Shown: positions 48,073-60,372, counted from the stretch's first letter. The stretch: DNA of 64,000 bases from Strigamia acuminata (GCA_949358305.1 CASHSZ010000032.1:30001-94000), one strand, 5' to 3'. The notes: generated by a model not told the origin, from the letters alone. Translations and numbers: made by a program.

Positions 48073-51000
48073 ACTGTGATGAGATCAAAAGTCTATTCTC
48101 CCAAATCATTGGTTGGATGTTTCTAAAACTTACATTGGAGCCTTCTACTAAGGTTTAAACACTATTTCTGAACATTCAGAGACATTAATCTTGTGGTGTT
48201 TGTGCTAAGTCAACTGCGATGTGAAATAAGCTCAAAATTTTTTTTTTAAATTTTATTGCTTGGGTGTTGCTAAAACTTATATTGAAGGCTTCTACTAAGG
48301 TTTAAACACTATTTCTGAACATTCAGAGACATTGGTCTTGTGTTGTTTGTGCTAAGTCAACTGCGATGTGAAATGAGCTCAAAATTTTTTTTTCAAAATT
48401 TAATGCTTGGGTGTTGCTAAAACTTATATTGAAGGCTTCTACTAAGGTTTAAACACTATTTCTGAACATTCAGAGACATTGGTCTTGTGGTGTTTGTGCT
48501 AAGTCAACTGTGATGAGATCAAAAGTCTATTCTCCCAAATCATCGGTTGGATGTTTCTAAAACTTACATTGGAGCCTTCTACTAAGGTTTAAACACTATT
48601 TCTGAACATTCAGAGACATTGGACTTGTGGTGTTTGTGCTAAGTCAACTGTGATGAGATCAAAAGTCTATTCAACCAAATCATCGCTTGGATGTTGCTAA
48701 AACTTACATTGAAGGCTTCTACTAAGGTTTAAACACTATTTCTGAACATTCAGAGACATTGGTCTTGTGGTGTTTGTGCTAAGTCAACTGTGATGAGATC
48801 AAAAGTCTATTCAACCAAATCATCGCTTGGATGTTGCTAAAACTTACATTGAAGGCTTCTACTAAGGTTTAAACACTATTTCTGAACATTCAGAGACATT
48901 AATCTTGTGGTGTTTGTGCTAAGTCAACTGCGATGTGAATTGAGCTCAAAATTTTTTTTTCAAAATTTATTGCTTGGGTGTTGCTAAAACTTATATTGAA
49001 GAGTTCTACTAAGGTTTAAACACTATTTCTGAACATTCAGAGACATTGGACTTGTGGTGTTTGTGCTAAGTCAACTGTGATGAGATCAAAAGTCTATTCA
49101 ACCAAATCATCGCTTGGATGTTGCTAAAACTTACATTGAAGGCTTCTACTAAGGTTTAAACACTATTTCTGAACATTCAGAGACATTGGTCTTGTGGTGT
49201 TTGTGCTAAGTCAACTGTGATGAGATCAAAGTCTATTCTCCCAAATCATTGGTTGGATGTTTCTAAAACTTACATTGGAGCCTTCTACTAAGGTTTAAAC
49301 ACTATTTCTGAACATTCAGAGACATTGGTCTTGTGGTGTTTGTGCTAAGTCAACTGTGATGAGATCAAAAGTCTATTCTCCCAAATCATTGGTTGGATGT
49401 TTCTAAAACTTACATTGGAGCCTTCTACTAGGGTTTAAACACTATTACTGAACATTCAGAGACATTGGTCTTGTGGTGTTTGTGCTAAGTCAACTGTGAT
49501 GAGATCAAAAGTCTATTCTCCCAAATCATCGGTTGGATGTTTCTAAAACTTACATTGGAGCCTTCTACTAAGGTTTAAACACTATTTCTGAACATTCAGA
49601 GACATTGGACTTGTGGTGTTTGTGCTAAGTCAACTGTGATGAGATCAAAAGTCTATTCTCCCAAATCATTGGTTGGATGTTTCTAAAACTTACATTGGAG
49701 CCTTCTACTAGGGTTTAAACACTATTACTGAACATTCAGAGACATTGGTCTTGTGGTGTTTGTGCTAAGTCAACTGTGATGAGATCAAAAGTCTATTCTC
49801 CCAAATCATCGGTTGGATGTTTCTAAAACTTACATTGGAGCCTTCTACTAAGGTTTAAACACTATTTCTGAACATTCAGAGACATTGGACTTGTGGTGTT
49901 TGTGCTAAGTCAACTGTGATGAGATCAAAAGTCTATTCTCCCAAATCATTGCTTGGATGTTGCTAAAATTTACATTGAAGGCTTCTACTAAGGTTTAAAT
50001 ACTATTTCTGAACGTTCAGAGACATTGGTCTTGTGGTGTTTGTGCTAAGTCAACTGTGATGAGATCAAAAGTCTATTCAACCAAATCATCGCTTGGATGT
50101 TGCTAAAACTTACATTGAAGGCTTCTACTAAGGTTTAAACACTATTTCTGAACATTCAGAGACATTGGTCTTGTGGTGTTTGTGCTAAGTCAACTGTGAT
50201 GAGATCAAAAGTCTATTCAACCAAATCATCGGTTGGATGTTTCTAAAACTTACATTGGAGCCTTCTACTAAGGTTTAAACACTATTTCTGAACATTCAGA
50301 GACATTGGACTTGTGGTGTTTGTGCTAAGTCAACTGTGATGAGATCAAAAGTCTATTCTCCCAAATCATTGCTTGGATGTTGCTAAAACTTACATTGAAG
50401 GCTTTTACTAAGGTTTAAATACTATTTCTGAACGTTCAGAGACATTGGTCTTGTGGTGTTTGTGCTAAGTCAACTGTGATGAGATCAAAAGTCTATTCAA
50501 CCAAATCATCGCTTGGATGTTGCTAAAACTTACATTAAAGGCTTCTACTAAGGTTTAAACACTATTTCTGAACATTCAGAGACATTGGTCTTGTGGTGTT
50601 TGTGCTAAGTCAACTGTGATGAGATCAAAAGTCGATTCTCCCAAATCATCGGTTGGATGTTTCTAAAACTTACATTGGAGCTTTCTACTAAGGTTTAAAC
50701 ACTATTTCTGAACGTTCAGAGACATTGGTCTTGTGGTGTTTGTGCTAAGTCAACTGTGATGAGATCAAAAGTCTATTCAACCAAATCATCGCTTGGATGT
50801 TGCTAAAACTTACATTGAAGGCTTCTACTAAGGTTTAAACACTATTTCTGAACATTCAGAGACATTGGTCTTGTGGTGTTTGTGCTAAGTCAACTGTGAT
50901 GAGATCAAAAGTCTATTCTCCCAAATCATCGGTTGGATGTTTCTAAAACTTACATTGGAGCCTTCTACTAAGGTTTAAACACTATTTCTGAACATTCAGA

Positions 51001-51456
51001 GACATTGGTCTTTTGGTGTTTGTGCTAAGTCAACTGTGATGAGATTAAAAGTCTATTCTCCCAAATCATCGGTTGGATGTTTCTAAAACTTACATTGGAG
51101 CCTTCTACTAAGGTTTAAACACTATTTCTGAACATTCAGAGACATTGGTCTTGTAGTGTTTGTGCTAAGTCAACTGTGATGAGATCAAAAGTCTATTCAA
51201 CCAAATCATCGGTTGGATGTTTCTAAAACTTACATTGGAGCCTTCTACTAAGGTTTAAACACTATTTCTGAACATTCAGAGACATTGGTCTTGTGGTGTT
51301 TGTGCTAAGTCAACTGTGATGAGATCAAAAGTCTTTTCTCCCAAATCATTGGTTGGATGTTTCTAAAACTTACATTGGAGCCTTCTACTAAGGTTTAAAC
51401 ACTATTTCTGAACATTCAGAGACATTGGACTTGTGGTGTTTGTGCTAAGTCAACTG
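48073..51456 (+). repeat. Satellite array, continuation (about 24 monomers)
   Basis: This is the same 140-bp monomer family in the same orientation. It resumes with tgatgagatc right after the duplicated actg. Type C monomers occur near 48200, 48355 and 48920. Confidence 0.97.
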
Positions 51457-52047
51457 TGACTGCTATGGTCTCTTCCAGTGTAGTCAGGGGACTGAGAACA
51501 CTTGGTAGGGACGCATACTTCACGTAAATGACGGAGACTTCCCACAATATTGGTTGGTTGGCCTTTATTGCGTTGTCTAGGGGTATGGGGAAACCCGTCA
51601 CCCGCTGCAGAGGTGCCACGAAGGCACACCGCACCGGCAACCGACCCGCCACACACTGGGTGGGAACCCAATGCGTGGCGTGGTCGGTTCGACTTAACAT
51701 TCGTGTCGTACTTACCTACGACCCACGCGTCCACTCATGGAGGCTGTATAACGGTGGGAGCCGTCATACTGAGTATCATCGTGGTGAATGGTGAGGAGTA
51801 CAGAGTCAAACCGGGACACTGCTTGTCCCTCCCAGATGAACACCTTCTCCTCTCGGGGAGCTGCTGCAGGCACGTCCTTCTCAGGCCGTGTCCAACACTC
51901 AACTCTCTCACAACACTCCCTCCTCACCACACCACTCCACTCCCTCCTCCCCGGGCTAGGTCAACTACCCACGTAGGGGTTGACCTTTGGGGCCGCACGG
52001 TGGTGTGTGGCAGTGCCGCAGGTCACCTAGGTGGCCTGGCGGTCACA
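51457..52047 (-). repeat. 3' LTR of the gypsy-like element (591 bp)
   Basis: It begins tgactgctat and ends ggtcaca on the plus strand. It differs from 63361-63951 at three sites I could find (ggttggttgg versus gattggttgg; gcgtggcg versus gcgtgacg; ggtcacc versus ggtaacc). Open frames inside it occur in both copies and are not supported as genes. Confidence 0.92.
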
Positions 52048-52063
52048 TCTCCCCCCCCCCCAC
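52048..52063 (-). promoter_or_regulatory. Polypurine tract
   Basis: On the minus strand the bases are a G run ending GGAGA, directly before the TG of the 3' LTR. This is where plus-strand DNA synthesis is primed in LTR retrotransposons. Confidence 0.8.
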
Positions 52064-52762
52064 GAAAAGGTAGGTCTAAGGGGCCACACACAACACCGAC
52101 GGGGACACGCAAGTCGAGACGGACACAACAACGAAGTCAGTCGAAGACCACAACTTGTCGGGTTACCGGCGCCGACCTTCGGTGCTGGTGGACCGACAAC
52201 CACCGCACCGTCGGTCAACGATGTTAGCAGTATTGGGCGACAGGAATCACCTCGCCCTAGACTGGCCGAAAACAAAACAAACTATTGATGCAATACAATG
52301 TAAAAAAAATAATTCACCGGGCCTGAACGTAACAAGCCCGGGACAAAATCATAAACAAAAAAAATTAAGAGAAACGAAAAATAAAATAAATATGGTAAAA
52401 CAAAACAAGGATGGGAGAGGTCGGTCAAGCCTCTCATAAAATAATTGAACTAAAGCTATACGTTAAACAAACATGAAAATGATAAAAAAGAAAAAAAAAG
52501 AAATAATATATATACAACGACCGGGACCTGACCAAGATCCACAGTCGGGAGGTCCACCGATGGAACGGGAAAACTCCGGTATCCGTTTTCGTCGGGCACG
52601 TGGGCTTGTGGCGTGGCGTCTCCGTCTCGTCACTCGCTTCCGGCTCGGCGTTCATGTCCCGGGACAGGCATCTCACGGCATGCTGTTGGGAAAAAAATAT
52701 TATCGGGACCAGAGGTCCGTCGTTTGTACAATTCTACGTCCAAGGACGACGATCGAGGCTTT

Positions 52763-55088
52763 TCACGGTTTCGGCTCGTCATCGGACGATGGCTGCTGCT
52801 GAGAGGGGTCTTGCGGCTCCTCTTCAGTCTCAGTTGCAACCGCTGCGGGTCTTGCTGGGGCTGGCGACGTTCTCGCCGCCTCCAGCACAGACCGTATCGA
52901 TGGCGGTGGGGGTATCGGTTGCCCGTCTCCCGCTTCCACCGCCTCCACCGCTCCTGCCGTAGCTGATGGCGACTGGGGGGGTAGCTGAGGCACCTCCTCC
53001 GTCGCCGCCGTCTTGACTGGGGCCAAGGCACGTCGCGCCGCCGCTTCTTCCCTCGACGCCGCCACGGTTTGAGCAGTGCGGGACTTCTTCCCCTTCCCCT
53101 TCTGCTTGCGAGCATCGTGGGTTGATTCGATTGGATCCCAGACGTCGGGGCTAAATTGGTCGGGATAACCCTTCCGTCTATGCACCCGTTTCATCACCAC
53201 CTCTTCGTACGTAGGCGGGGGTGGCGGTGAGTGTGCCGCCAACTCTGGTGGCATCACGATAGGTACAGGCTCGTTGGACGCCGGTACGAACATCCGTTGG
53301 TGACCGTAGTTATTGGTCAACCTCGGGAGCCCGGCCAGCGTCTCCACGTAGCCACGGCAGATTGCCGGGTCGAAATCCGCATGGTCCGCCCCCACCGTCT
53401 ACTCCAGCGTCCAACTTTGGACCACGAACGGGGATGGTAGGTGGAGATACCATGCGTTCATGGCAGTGCCCACCGCCCACGCGACGATGCGCACCGTCTC
53501 GAACCACCTGATTCTCCTCGCTGCGGCCGATGCGACAGGGGGGATGTTGAGGATTATCCACATCCTCTGTCGGATCAGTGCGACAGCCCTCGTCGTCCTG
53601 ATGTCACTCCCGGCCGCGTCCACAAAGCGCAGGTGAAGTTCTCTCCACCGCTTAGCTTCGGCGACCCAGAGCGCCACCACCTGAGCGTTCGCATGCTTGA
53701 GGCGCGGGACTGCCGTCAGTACAAGTGCCGTGCAGACCACCGGAGCACCAGGCGGTAGGTCGGCGACTTCGAGCGGAACCTGGCCCTCGGCAGGTTCCAA
53801 GAACTCCGCTCCTTTGTGCTGTCCAGAGGGGTGTGGGTCCTGGGAAGGTCCTTCACCTCCTCCGGCCGCTTCTACTCCTGCGCTGACCATCTCGGGGTCG
53901 CCGCACCGCAACAGCTGTGCTTCGAGAGACAAACCCTCCAGCACCGACAATTGCAGCACATCGTCCTCCGAAACAGACAACTCCATCATCTCGTCATCTG
54001 GTGCTGGCATCAGGGATTGCACCATCGGTAGTTCGGCGCAAGCGCCGTCCTGCCTCTGGGAAACAATACACTCTTCCCGCGGGGTAGATGGCTCCGACCG
54101 TCCCGCGAGATTCATGAGGCTACCCCAAGTGCGATGGGGCAGTCCTCCCGTCCCGTCGAACTGCGCCACGGGAATTCCGAGTGCGAGTGAAGCGCAAGCG
54201 ACCGCCTGCTCACTACAGCCGGCTTCCTCCGTGGGCATCTCGACCACCTGTTCGCCAGACACTCCGGGAAGGTCCAGAGCAAGGGACACTGCCGGTTCAG
54301 CCTGTACCTCGTCTCTGACCACTTCCAACTGCTGTGTGGGTTCCGGCGTACCGTCCGCCACGGGGAGAGTGACAACCATCGGAACAGCCACAACACCCGG
54401 TTCGCTGGTACCGGATCCACACGATCGCTGTGCGACCGGCAGTACGGCAGCAGCTTCAGCCTCGGCCACCGCTTGCCTCGCCGCCTCGGCGGACCGTGCC
54501 TTCCTCGCATTGTCCTTGATACGACGACGCAGCAGCTTCCCTGCGGACTCGATCTGAACCGCAGTTGCGCGCGGGTAGGACGCTCGCCACTCCGCCAACG
54601 AGGTCTCTAGCCGTGCGGTCATCTCTTCCGTCCACTTCGACGGCGCTGGCTCTTGCTTCTGGCGCTTCGGGTTCGGCTGGGCTGGGGCCTCTGCCGAAGC
54701 CGCCCGCCCCGCCTGAACCCTTGGTGCCGAAGGAGCAGAACCCGATGGACTAGGCTGCCCGTCCCGCGCTCTGACAGCTTCCACCGTCAAACCACGTGGT
54801 AGGAGGGCATGCCCATGTCGCAACAGGTCTTGCGTCCGCCTCTCCCACGAGTCGACGCTCATTCATGATACCATCGAACGGGTGCGACTCCGGTCGCCGC
54901 CCGGTCGCTGCGAGTGGCGCGCATACCACCTCTGCCTGAGGATGGAAAAATGCACCAGCCCCATGCCGAGGCAGTTGCCGCATGGTGAATCCCATCCGCC
55001 CGCTGATGTCTCCCAGCGCTCGCCTGAGCAAACAGGGCAGATGTGCCACTGTTTGCTACCGTCGCCGCCACCATTTCCCGAATTCTAG
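52763..55088 (-). pseudogene. Unrecognised 3' ORF with in-frame stops
   Basis: One minus-strand frame is open from about 55085 to 52763 except for TGA at 54865-54863 and TAG at 53401-53399. The longest part (ATG 54862 to TAG) has 487 codons, starts MSVDSWERRTQDLLRHGH, and is rich in Ala, Pro and Glu. A basic helical stretch (AGKLLRRRIKDNARKAR) follows a KWTEEM segment. Upstream of the TGA, about 59 codons earlier, lies a paired CxxC motif (CPVC...CGNC) like a zinc ribbon. Downstream of the TAG, about 210 codons contain PPPPPTYEEV, a PPxY-type motif of the kind used by Gag late domains. It occupies the env position but shows no signal peptide or clear membrane span. It could be a displaced gag, a captured gene, or a readthrough protein. 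The region is GC-rich compared with its surroundings. Confidence 0.5.
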
Positions 55089-57467
55089 ATAAAATAAATA
55101 AAAAATTAATAAACTACATCAAGGAGTGAAAGGGGAAGGGGGGAAAAAAGTTGGGCTGAGAGTATGACGTAAGGGCTATGAATGAGGATTCCGGCACGCG
55201 GGGGCGACAAACTCAACCTCCCACGCGAACACTTTGATCACGTGTAAACACATGACGTCAGTGGATGTTACACAATCGTCGAAGACACCGAGCTGGCGCA
55301 AGCCATTTTCGGTGCCCCGGCGATGCAAGCCGAAATAATTTCCTGAATTCGTTAAACCGAATCAGGATGATATAAAATCCTGACCAAAGCGTGGTGCCTG
55401 GTCTAAGAAATGATGGTTGTAAGAATTTCACACACGACGCGGCAAGGGATGGTGACGGCAACGCAAACCGCAACCAACATGGCGGACCGTTCTGCACAAC
55501 GGCCCGGCATGTCGGTGAAGTCTGGCGCCTGAATCAGAACCCAGTTCAGTCGCAGAAAACACGAACAAACCATCGATTGTGACAAAAAGGATGTCTCGAA
55601 AAGAAATACGCGAGCGAGCGAAAAAGTGACACACCTTTTCTGCCTGAACGCGAGCGAAAAGAGAAAAGAAATAAAAACCAAATAATCTTATTGAATTAAA
55701 AAAAAATAAATTTAGTTGCGCCGGCTGAGAAAGAAACTCGAGTTCGGGACAAAATAAACAAAGGAGGGGTTGAAAACAACAAAAAAAAAGAAACGAAAAA
55801 CTCCAAATGGAAGTGGACTTTGATTTCTTCGAGTCGCGCCGCGGCGGCGAGTGATTCGGGAAGCGAACTTCTCGGCTCCTCTTACCGCGGCGACAACCCC
55901 TCACCGCCCGCTATTGTTTTCCCAGATTGGGGGTCTCAGATCATGCCGCTGGCCACTCAAGTGACCAGCGCACAGGTCATTGACCTCAATTAGGGACAAT
56001 AGGAACAAGGGATGCACGAATTCCGAGGGGTTAGGCGTGGGTCACGGTGTAACCTTTGCCAGCTGACTCGCGAATTCGACGCCGATACCCACCTATTTCA
56101 GAAAGAAAAACCGGGGACACGGCGAATGGAGGCAAAAACAAAAAAAAAGATACGTAATCCAAAAAAAAAATGAAAAATAAAACAAAAAAAAAATTAAAAC
56201 TGAATTGAAGAAGAAAAACTAATCGAGAGAACCTTTCACAGAAACATCGGGAAAAAGAAGAAAGAGAAGCGAAAAGAAGTGATAGAAAATTCGAGATGGA
56301 AGACGGATGGCAAACCGAAACCAATCGCATCAGGTATCACGAAGCGCTTCGTGAGAGAAAACGCCGAAATTTCAGGTTTTCTTCACACAAAATACTTCTT
56401 AAAATGTTTTCTGAACACTAAACAGTCGAAACCACAAGTGTTTCAGTGAATCGACTCGATCGCGGCGGTCAAAACGACTTTGATCCGCCTGCGTTCCTAG
56501 CGAGGAGCGGCGGCCGAAACTGCCTGCTCGAGCGCTAAGTTGCACGTAATAACGGGGCTGGGGTACGAGAGAAAGCAATCGGTCACGGGTTTTATCGAGA
56601 AAAAGGGCCACAGTAAATGATGCAAAAAGAAAATAAATTTGTGTCTTACCCTCATATCGCAACTCAAAAACTTTCTCGAACACGAACACAAGCAAAAGGT
56701 CAGCTGATGCTGTATGATCGCCCTCTCGAAAACAAGTGACACACGGGGACTATGTCCAGAAACAAGAAACCTCGAGTCTAAACAGAGAACAATCCTCGAC
56801 CCGTGACCTGTGATTGGGTCCCACGACATCCTCACCCCTCTAATTGGTGCAATAACTAATTCCCAATCTAAAGAGACAATCTTTCTCAGAAAGCGCAGGA
56901 AAAACACCATGAAACAATATTATTTTATTGCCACGACAATTTTCCGAATTTTTAGCGAAAAACTCCCACGATCCCCGGGCAGAGAAATAAAACCTGCTTA
57001 AAAATCGCGGCTGCGGTGCTGAGACCGTTGCCATGGTTACGCTCCTCCGCGAGATTTCATGACGTCACATGAACGCCACGATTCTCATCGGTTGAGACCG
57101 CAACATGATCGCTGAAACTGGCCACGGAAAGCAGGTAATTAAACAAACTTCTCCGACCAATTTCAGTGACTTAATCAATCAATTCAACAGTGTTATCGGT
57201 CCAGTGACCAACACTGATCGATCGGCGACCATCGAGACGAATCACGGGCCTGGTAATCGATTTTCCCAACTTTACCGAGCAACAAGTGACTGCTACAAAA
57301 ACGGATGAGTTCGATAAAAAATAAAAAACATCCGTTTCAATAAGTCATTGTTGCAGGGGAACTTACGGTTTCAATTCTGTGTTTGTCGGTGTGACAATGA
57401 CGAGGATTCGCCGTGTCTACGCCTGACGAACGTTCTTCACTTTAAATCCAGCCGAAACAAGGAATTT
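55089..57467. other. Non-coding interval inside the gypsy-like element
   Basis: No domain or convincing long frame is present. Short minus frames here have low-complexity Phe/Ser-rich translations from A-rich DNA. Two tgacgtca palindromes (near 55255 and 57060) resemble cyclic-AMP response elements. An integrase core would be expected to begin here after 57468 but is absent. Confidence 0.6.
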
Positions 57468-57920
57468 CTAAGTTCCTGGCCAGAAAAAAATGCGTCGTAG
57501 CCTTTTCACCATGTCGGCTGCGTTATCCTGCGTGTAGCGAGGATGCAATCGAATGACGTCGAGGCAACGGTCAGCTAGCGGTGCAGGCATCAGGATTTTT
57601 ACGTCCAAGCCTTGCTCCGTCCTGGTTAGTAACGATTCGGGTGAGAACGGGGTATTGATACACAATTCTCCGCATTCGCCGAACGTATAATCAGACATGT
57701 ATTGCGCCATGGCTGGTGGGATTTGGGCCAGAAGACTGTCGTCGTCTCGGTCCTCGTCTAACCATCTCATGATCGCGCTACAGTCGGCGTCTGCCCGCTG
57801 GTTCTGCCTAATCTCATCGTAAGACATGATCGCACCAGCGAGGCTTTCTGAAACGAGTGTGGGCAAGCGCGGAAGCAGCTTTTTCTTCGCGTGAGGCCGC
57901 CAATGTCGTCTCCTCGTCAT
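57468..57920 (-). pseudogene. Integrase N-terminal fragment (truncated)
   Basis: This frame overlaps the end of the RT/RNase H ORF in a different phase. Its C-terminus (HPRYTQDNAADMVKRLRRIF then FWPGT) resembles the gypsy integrase zinc-binding region up to the FYWPGM motif. The stop follows at once, so the CxxC pair and the catalytic DDE core are missing. The section from SLAGAIMSYDEIRQNQ onward is the natural continuation of pol, so an indel near 57840 probably split the original frame. No integrase activity is expected. Confidence 0.65.
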
Positions 57921-60372
57921 CTAGGCCCACACGAGAAAGAGCAACTGCGATCCGATCGTCCACATCTCTCCTGAATTTAAAAGAGAATCTCACCTGTTGG
58001 AGTTGCATTGCCCACCGCACCAGGCGACCTGACGTGTTGATTGAGTGTAATAACCAAAACAACGCCACGCAACCTGTTTCGATTTCGAATTTTGAATACG
58101 CGATGAAAGATCGAAAGGAAGCGACTGCCTGCAGAACTGCCAGACAATCGAGTTCCGGCGGGCTTAACGCTGTCTCGGCACCTTGCAGCGCACGACTCGC
58201 GTAAGCAACGGGTCTTTTGACCCCCAGATGATCGATCTGCGTGAGGACTGCACCGAGCCCGGTCAAACTTGCGGCAGCCTGGATGACAAAGGTCTTGCCG
58301 AAATCAGGCATCGGCTGCACGATCCCACGCGAAAGATGATCCTTGAAAAATTCGAATACTCCCTGACACTCGTCGGACCAATTCCATTCCGCACCCACTG
58401 TGAGTAGGTCATCCAGCGGGTTCGACAGATGTTCCAGTCCCTCGATCGGCGGTGTGTCTCCTCCAAACATGCCGAGGAAACGTCGCAGCTGGGCGACATT
58501 CGCTGGTCGCGGGTAGTCCACGATCGCCTGAACACGGCGTTCGTTCGGTCGAAAACCTGCGGGAGTCATAGAATAGCCAAGAAAGTCCCAAGAAGTAGAT
58601 ATCACACAAGATCCAGACGGGCTAGCGGTCAAGCAAAATTTGCTCAGCCTGCTCAGCACGTCGGACAGGTGTGTCAGGTGTTCCTCAAAAGTTTTGCTGA
58701 ACACCACAATCGAGTCCAGGTAGGGCAACGCCCACTTAAACTTCGATTCGCCGAGCACCTTCCCCATCAGCCGTTGAAATGCCACAGGGGTATTCAACAA
58801 TCCGTAGGGCAATTTCACGAACTGAAAGGTACCTTGAGGTGTGTAAAACGCCGTCTTAGGTCTGTCCTTGGGCGCAATCCTTACCTGAAAGCAGCCCATA
58901 GCCAGATCCAAAGTAGAGAAGAACACACTCCCTTCCAAACAGGCCAAAATCATGGGAATAGACGGGACCGGGTACGTGTCTCTCTCCGTGACTGAATTCA
59001 GCTGTCTAAAATCGATGCAAGCGTCAAAGGTTCCGTCAGGTAATATACTTATCACCGGCTGGTTCCTATAAGCACTGGCACTCCTTTCTATTTCACCCTT
59101 TTTCAGCGCGCATCTCACCAACCGGCGCAGAGCTTTCGCTTGAGCAGGGGATGTTGGTTTGATATCGCACGAGAAGGATGGCTCATTAAACGTGGGGATC
59201 CGAAGTTCCACCGTCGGATGACAGCCTCCCATCTCGCTGAAGGTGTGGCTGAACTCGTCGAGCACGCGAGCCAATCTCATCTTCCGCATATCTTCTATTT
59301 TGCAGTCTTCCAACAAATCTAATTGTTTGGATGATAGTGACAGTGCGGCCGTGTCGACGCCGTATTCCAGCGTGACCCTTGCCCACTTGTCAACATCTGC
59401 ACCACTGTCGTCTAGCTGTCTAGGCCGAGGAGCGAAAGGAAACGTCATCCCTGGATTATCGGCTTTAAACCAATCGTTCCGGGAAATGCGAATTACAATG
59501 CCATATTCCCTCAACCAACTACACCCCAAAAGGATGAAGTTAGAAGAAGAAGGTAACACCGCAAACCGTAACCAATCTTCCCCCGTCTGCCAGCTGACGT
59601 ACAATCTCACCGTCCCCAAGGGACTGGTTACTCTATCGCCCGTCATAACCCTAACGAAATCATCACAGGGTTCAATCGAGGCTGTTAGTCCATATTTCTC
59701 GGCCGCGGCACTACTCATATACTGCCCTGAAGCAGCGGTATCCATAAGTGCCACCGCTTCGCGGTTGGAAAAACGAATGTCGACGAACGGGAGAGGGAAA
59801 TCTCTGCCCAGTCCGGCGACACTCACTGTATCCCAGACCGCTCCGACGGCTAAGCCTACGAAACAGACTTGGTCGGGCGGTGAGCCGTCTGCTACGACGC
59901 CTTCATCCGCCTCGACTGTTTCTAGCGGCTGGGGAGGTGAGATCCGGTCGTAGAGTTCGGCGGGCTGAACCACACCGTTCTCCGCAACCAGGTCTACCAC
60001 CTCCGGCTCGCTTTCAACGTCCGAATCGTCCGATGCAGCGGCGCGAGTTATCGTCGACCTGCTGGACAATTCCATGATACGTTTACCGAAATCCAATTGC
60101 TGCGACACCGCGGATCTTGCCCAAGCCTCCGCCATGTCGCTGGCCTCATTCCGCGCACGAACAGCTGCTTTACGCGCCTGTTCTGCGGCAAAATTTGACC
60201 AAATTGCTTCGCCATGTGCAGCGGCGGCATCAAGTGCTGCCATCTGCTTTTCGCGTTGAAATAATCGAATGAGTTCCATGACATCGTCCTGCGTCTTAAT
60301 GTCGCATGGATCGACGTCGCAAAGAACAGCCAGTTCTCTGGCCCAAGCCGAATCGAGATCCTTGCTTGCCAT
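57814..60372 (-). CDS. Gypsy-like Pr-RT-RNase H ORF with altered active sites (852 aa)
   Basis: Residues 1-150 are an Ala-rich, helical, acidic region with no CCHC knuckle. The protease-like domain has D211 in LMDTAASGQY, where DTGAS would be usual. The RT is clear (SILPDGTFDACIDFRQLN; FFSTLDLAMG with D489; LPYGLLNTPVAFQRLM), but the YxDD box is YLDS at 551-554. The thumb is shortened after FLGMFGG, without the usual YYRRFI. In RNase H, TDAS is AAAS (near 700), TDH is TGC (near 766), and ADALSR is AVALSR (near 810); the Glu at 740 remains. RT and RNase H chemistry should therefore fail. The frame stays open although the function is lost. It ends 28 codons past DDEETTLAAS in a frame shifted from the integrase fragment. 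Confidence 0.85.
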   Translation of the reverse strand: MASKDLDSAWARELAVLCDVDPCDIKTQDDVMELIRLFQREKQMAALDAAAAHGEAIWSNFAAEQARKAAVRARNEASDMAEAWARSAVSQQLDFGKRIMELSSRSTITRAAASDDSDVESEPEVVDLVAENGVVQPAELYDRISPPQPLETVEADEGVVADGSPPDQVCFVGLAVGAVWDTVSVAGLGRDFPLPFVDIRFSNREAVALMDTAASGQYMSSAAAEKYGLTASIEPCDDFVRVMTGDRVTSPLGTVRLYVSWQTGEDWLRFAVLPSSSNFILLGCSWLREYGIVIRISRNDWFKADNPGMTFPFAPRPRQLDDSGADVDKWARVTLEYGVDTAALSLSSKQLDLLEDCKIEDMRKMRLARVLDEFSHTFSEMGGCHPTVELRIPTFNEPSFSCDIKPTSPAQAKALRRLVRCALKKGEIERSASAYRNQPVISILPDGTFDACIDFRQLNSVTERDTYPVPSIPMILACLEGSVFFSTLDLAMGCFQVRIAPKDRPKTAFYTPQGTFQFVKLPYGLLNTPVAFQRLMGKVLGESKFKWALPYLDSIVVFSKTFEEHLTHLSDVLSRLSKFCLTASPSGSCVISTSWDFLGYSMTPAGFRPNERRVQAIVDYPRPANVAQLRRFLGMFGGDTPPIEGLEHLSNPLDDLLTVGAEWNWSDECQGVFEFFKDHLSRGIVQPMPDFGKTFVIQAAASLTGLGAVLTQIDHLGVKRPVAYASRALQGAETALSPPELDCLAVLQAVASFRSFIAYSKFEIETGCVALFWLLHSINTSGRLVRWAMQLQQVRFSFKFRRDVDDRIAVALSRVGLDDEETTLAASREEKAASALAHTRFRKPRWCDHVLR

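Noticed and set aside
51550-52227. 225-codon plus frame across the gypsy-like LTR
   Set aside because: It lies mostly within the LTR, and the equivalent frame in the second LTR ends differently; no domain is seen.
53697-54557. 286-codon plus frame
   Set aside because: It is a Ser/Ala/Pro-rich antisense of the GC-rich minus ORF and lacks any recognisable motif.
55428-57034. Host gene exons in the Phe/Ser-rich minus frames
   Set aside because: They are short frames in A-rich plus-strand DNA with low-complexity translations, lying inside the LTR element.
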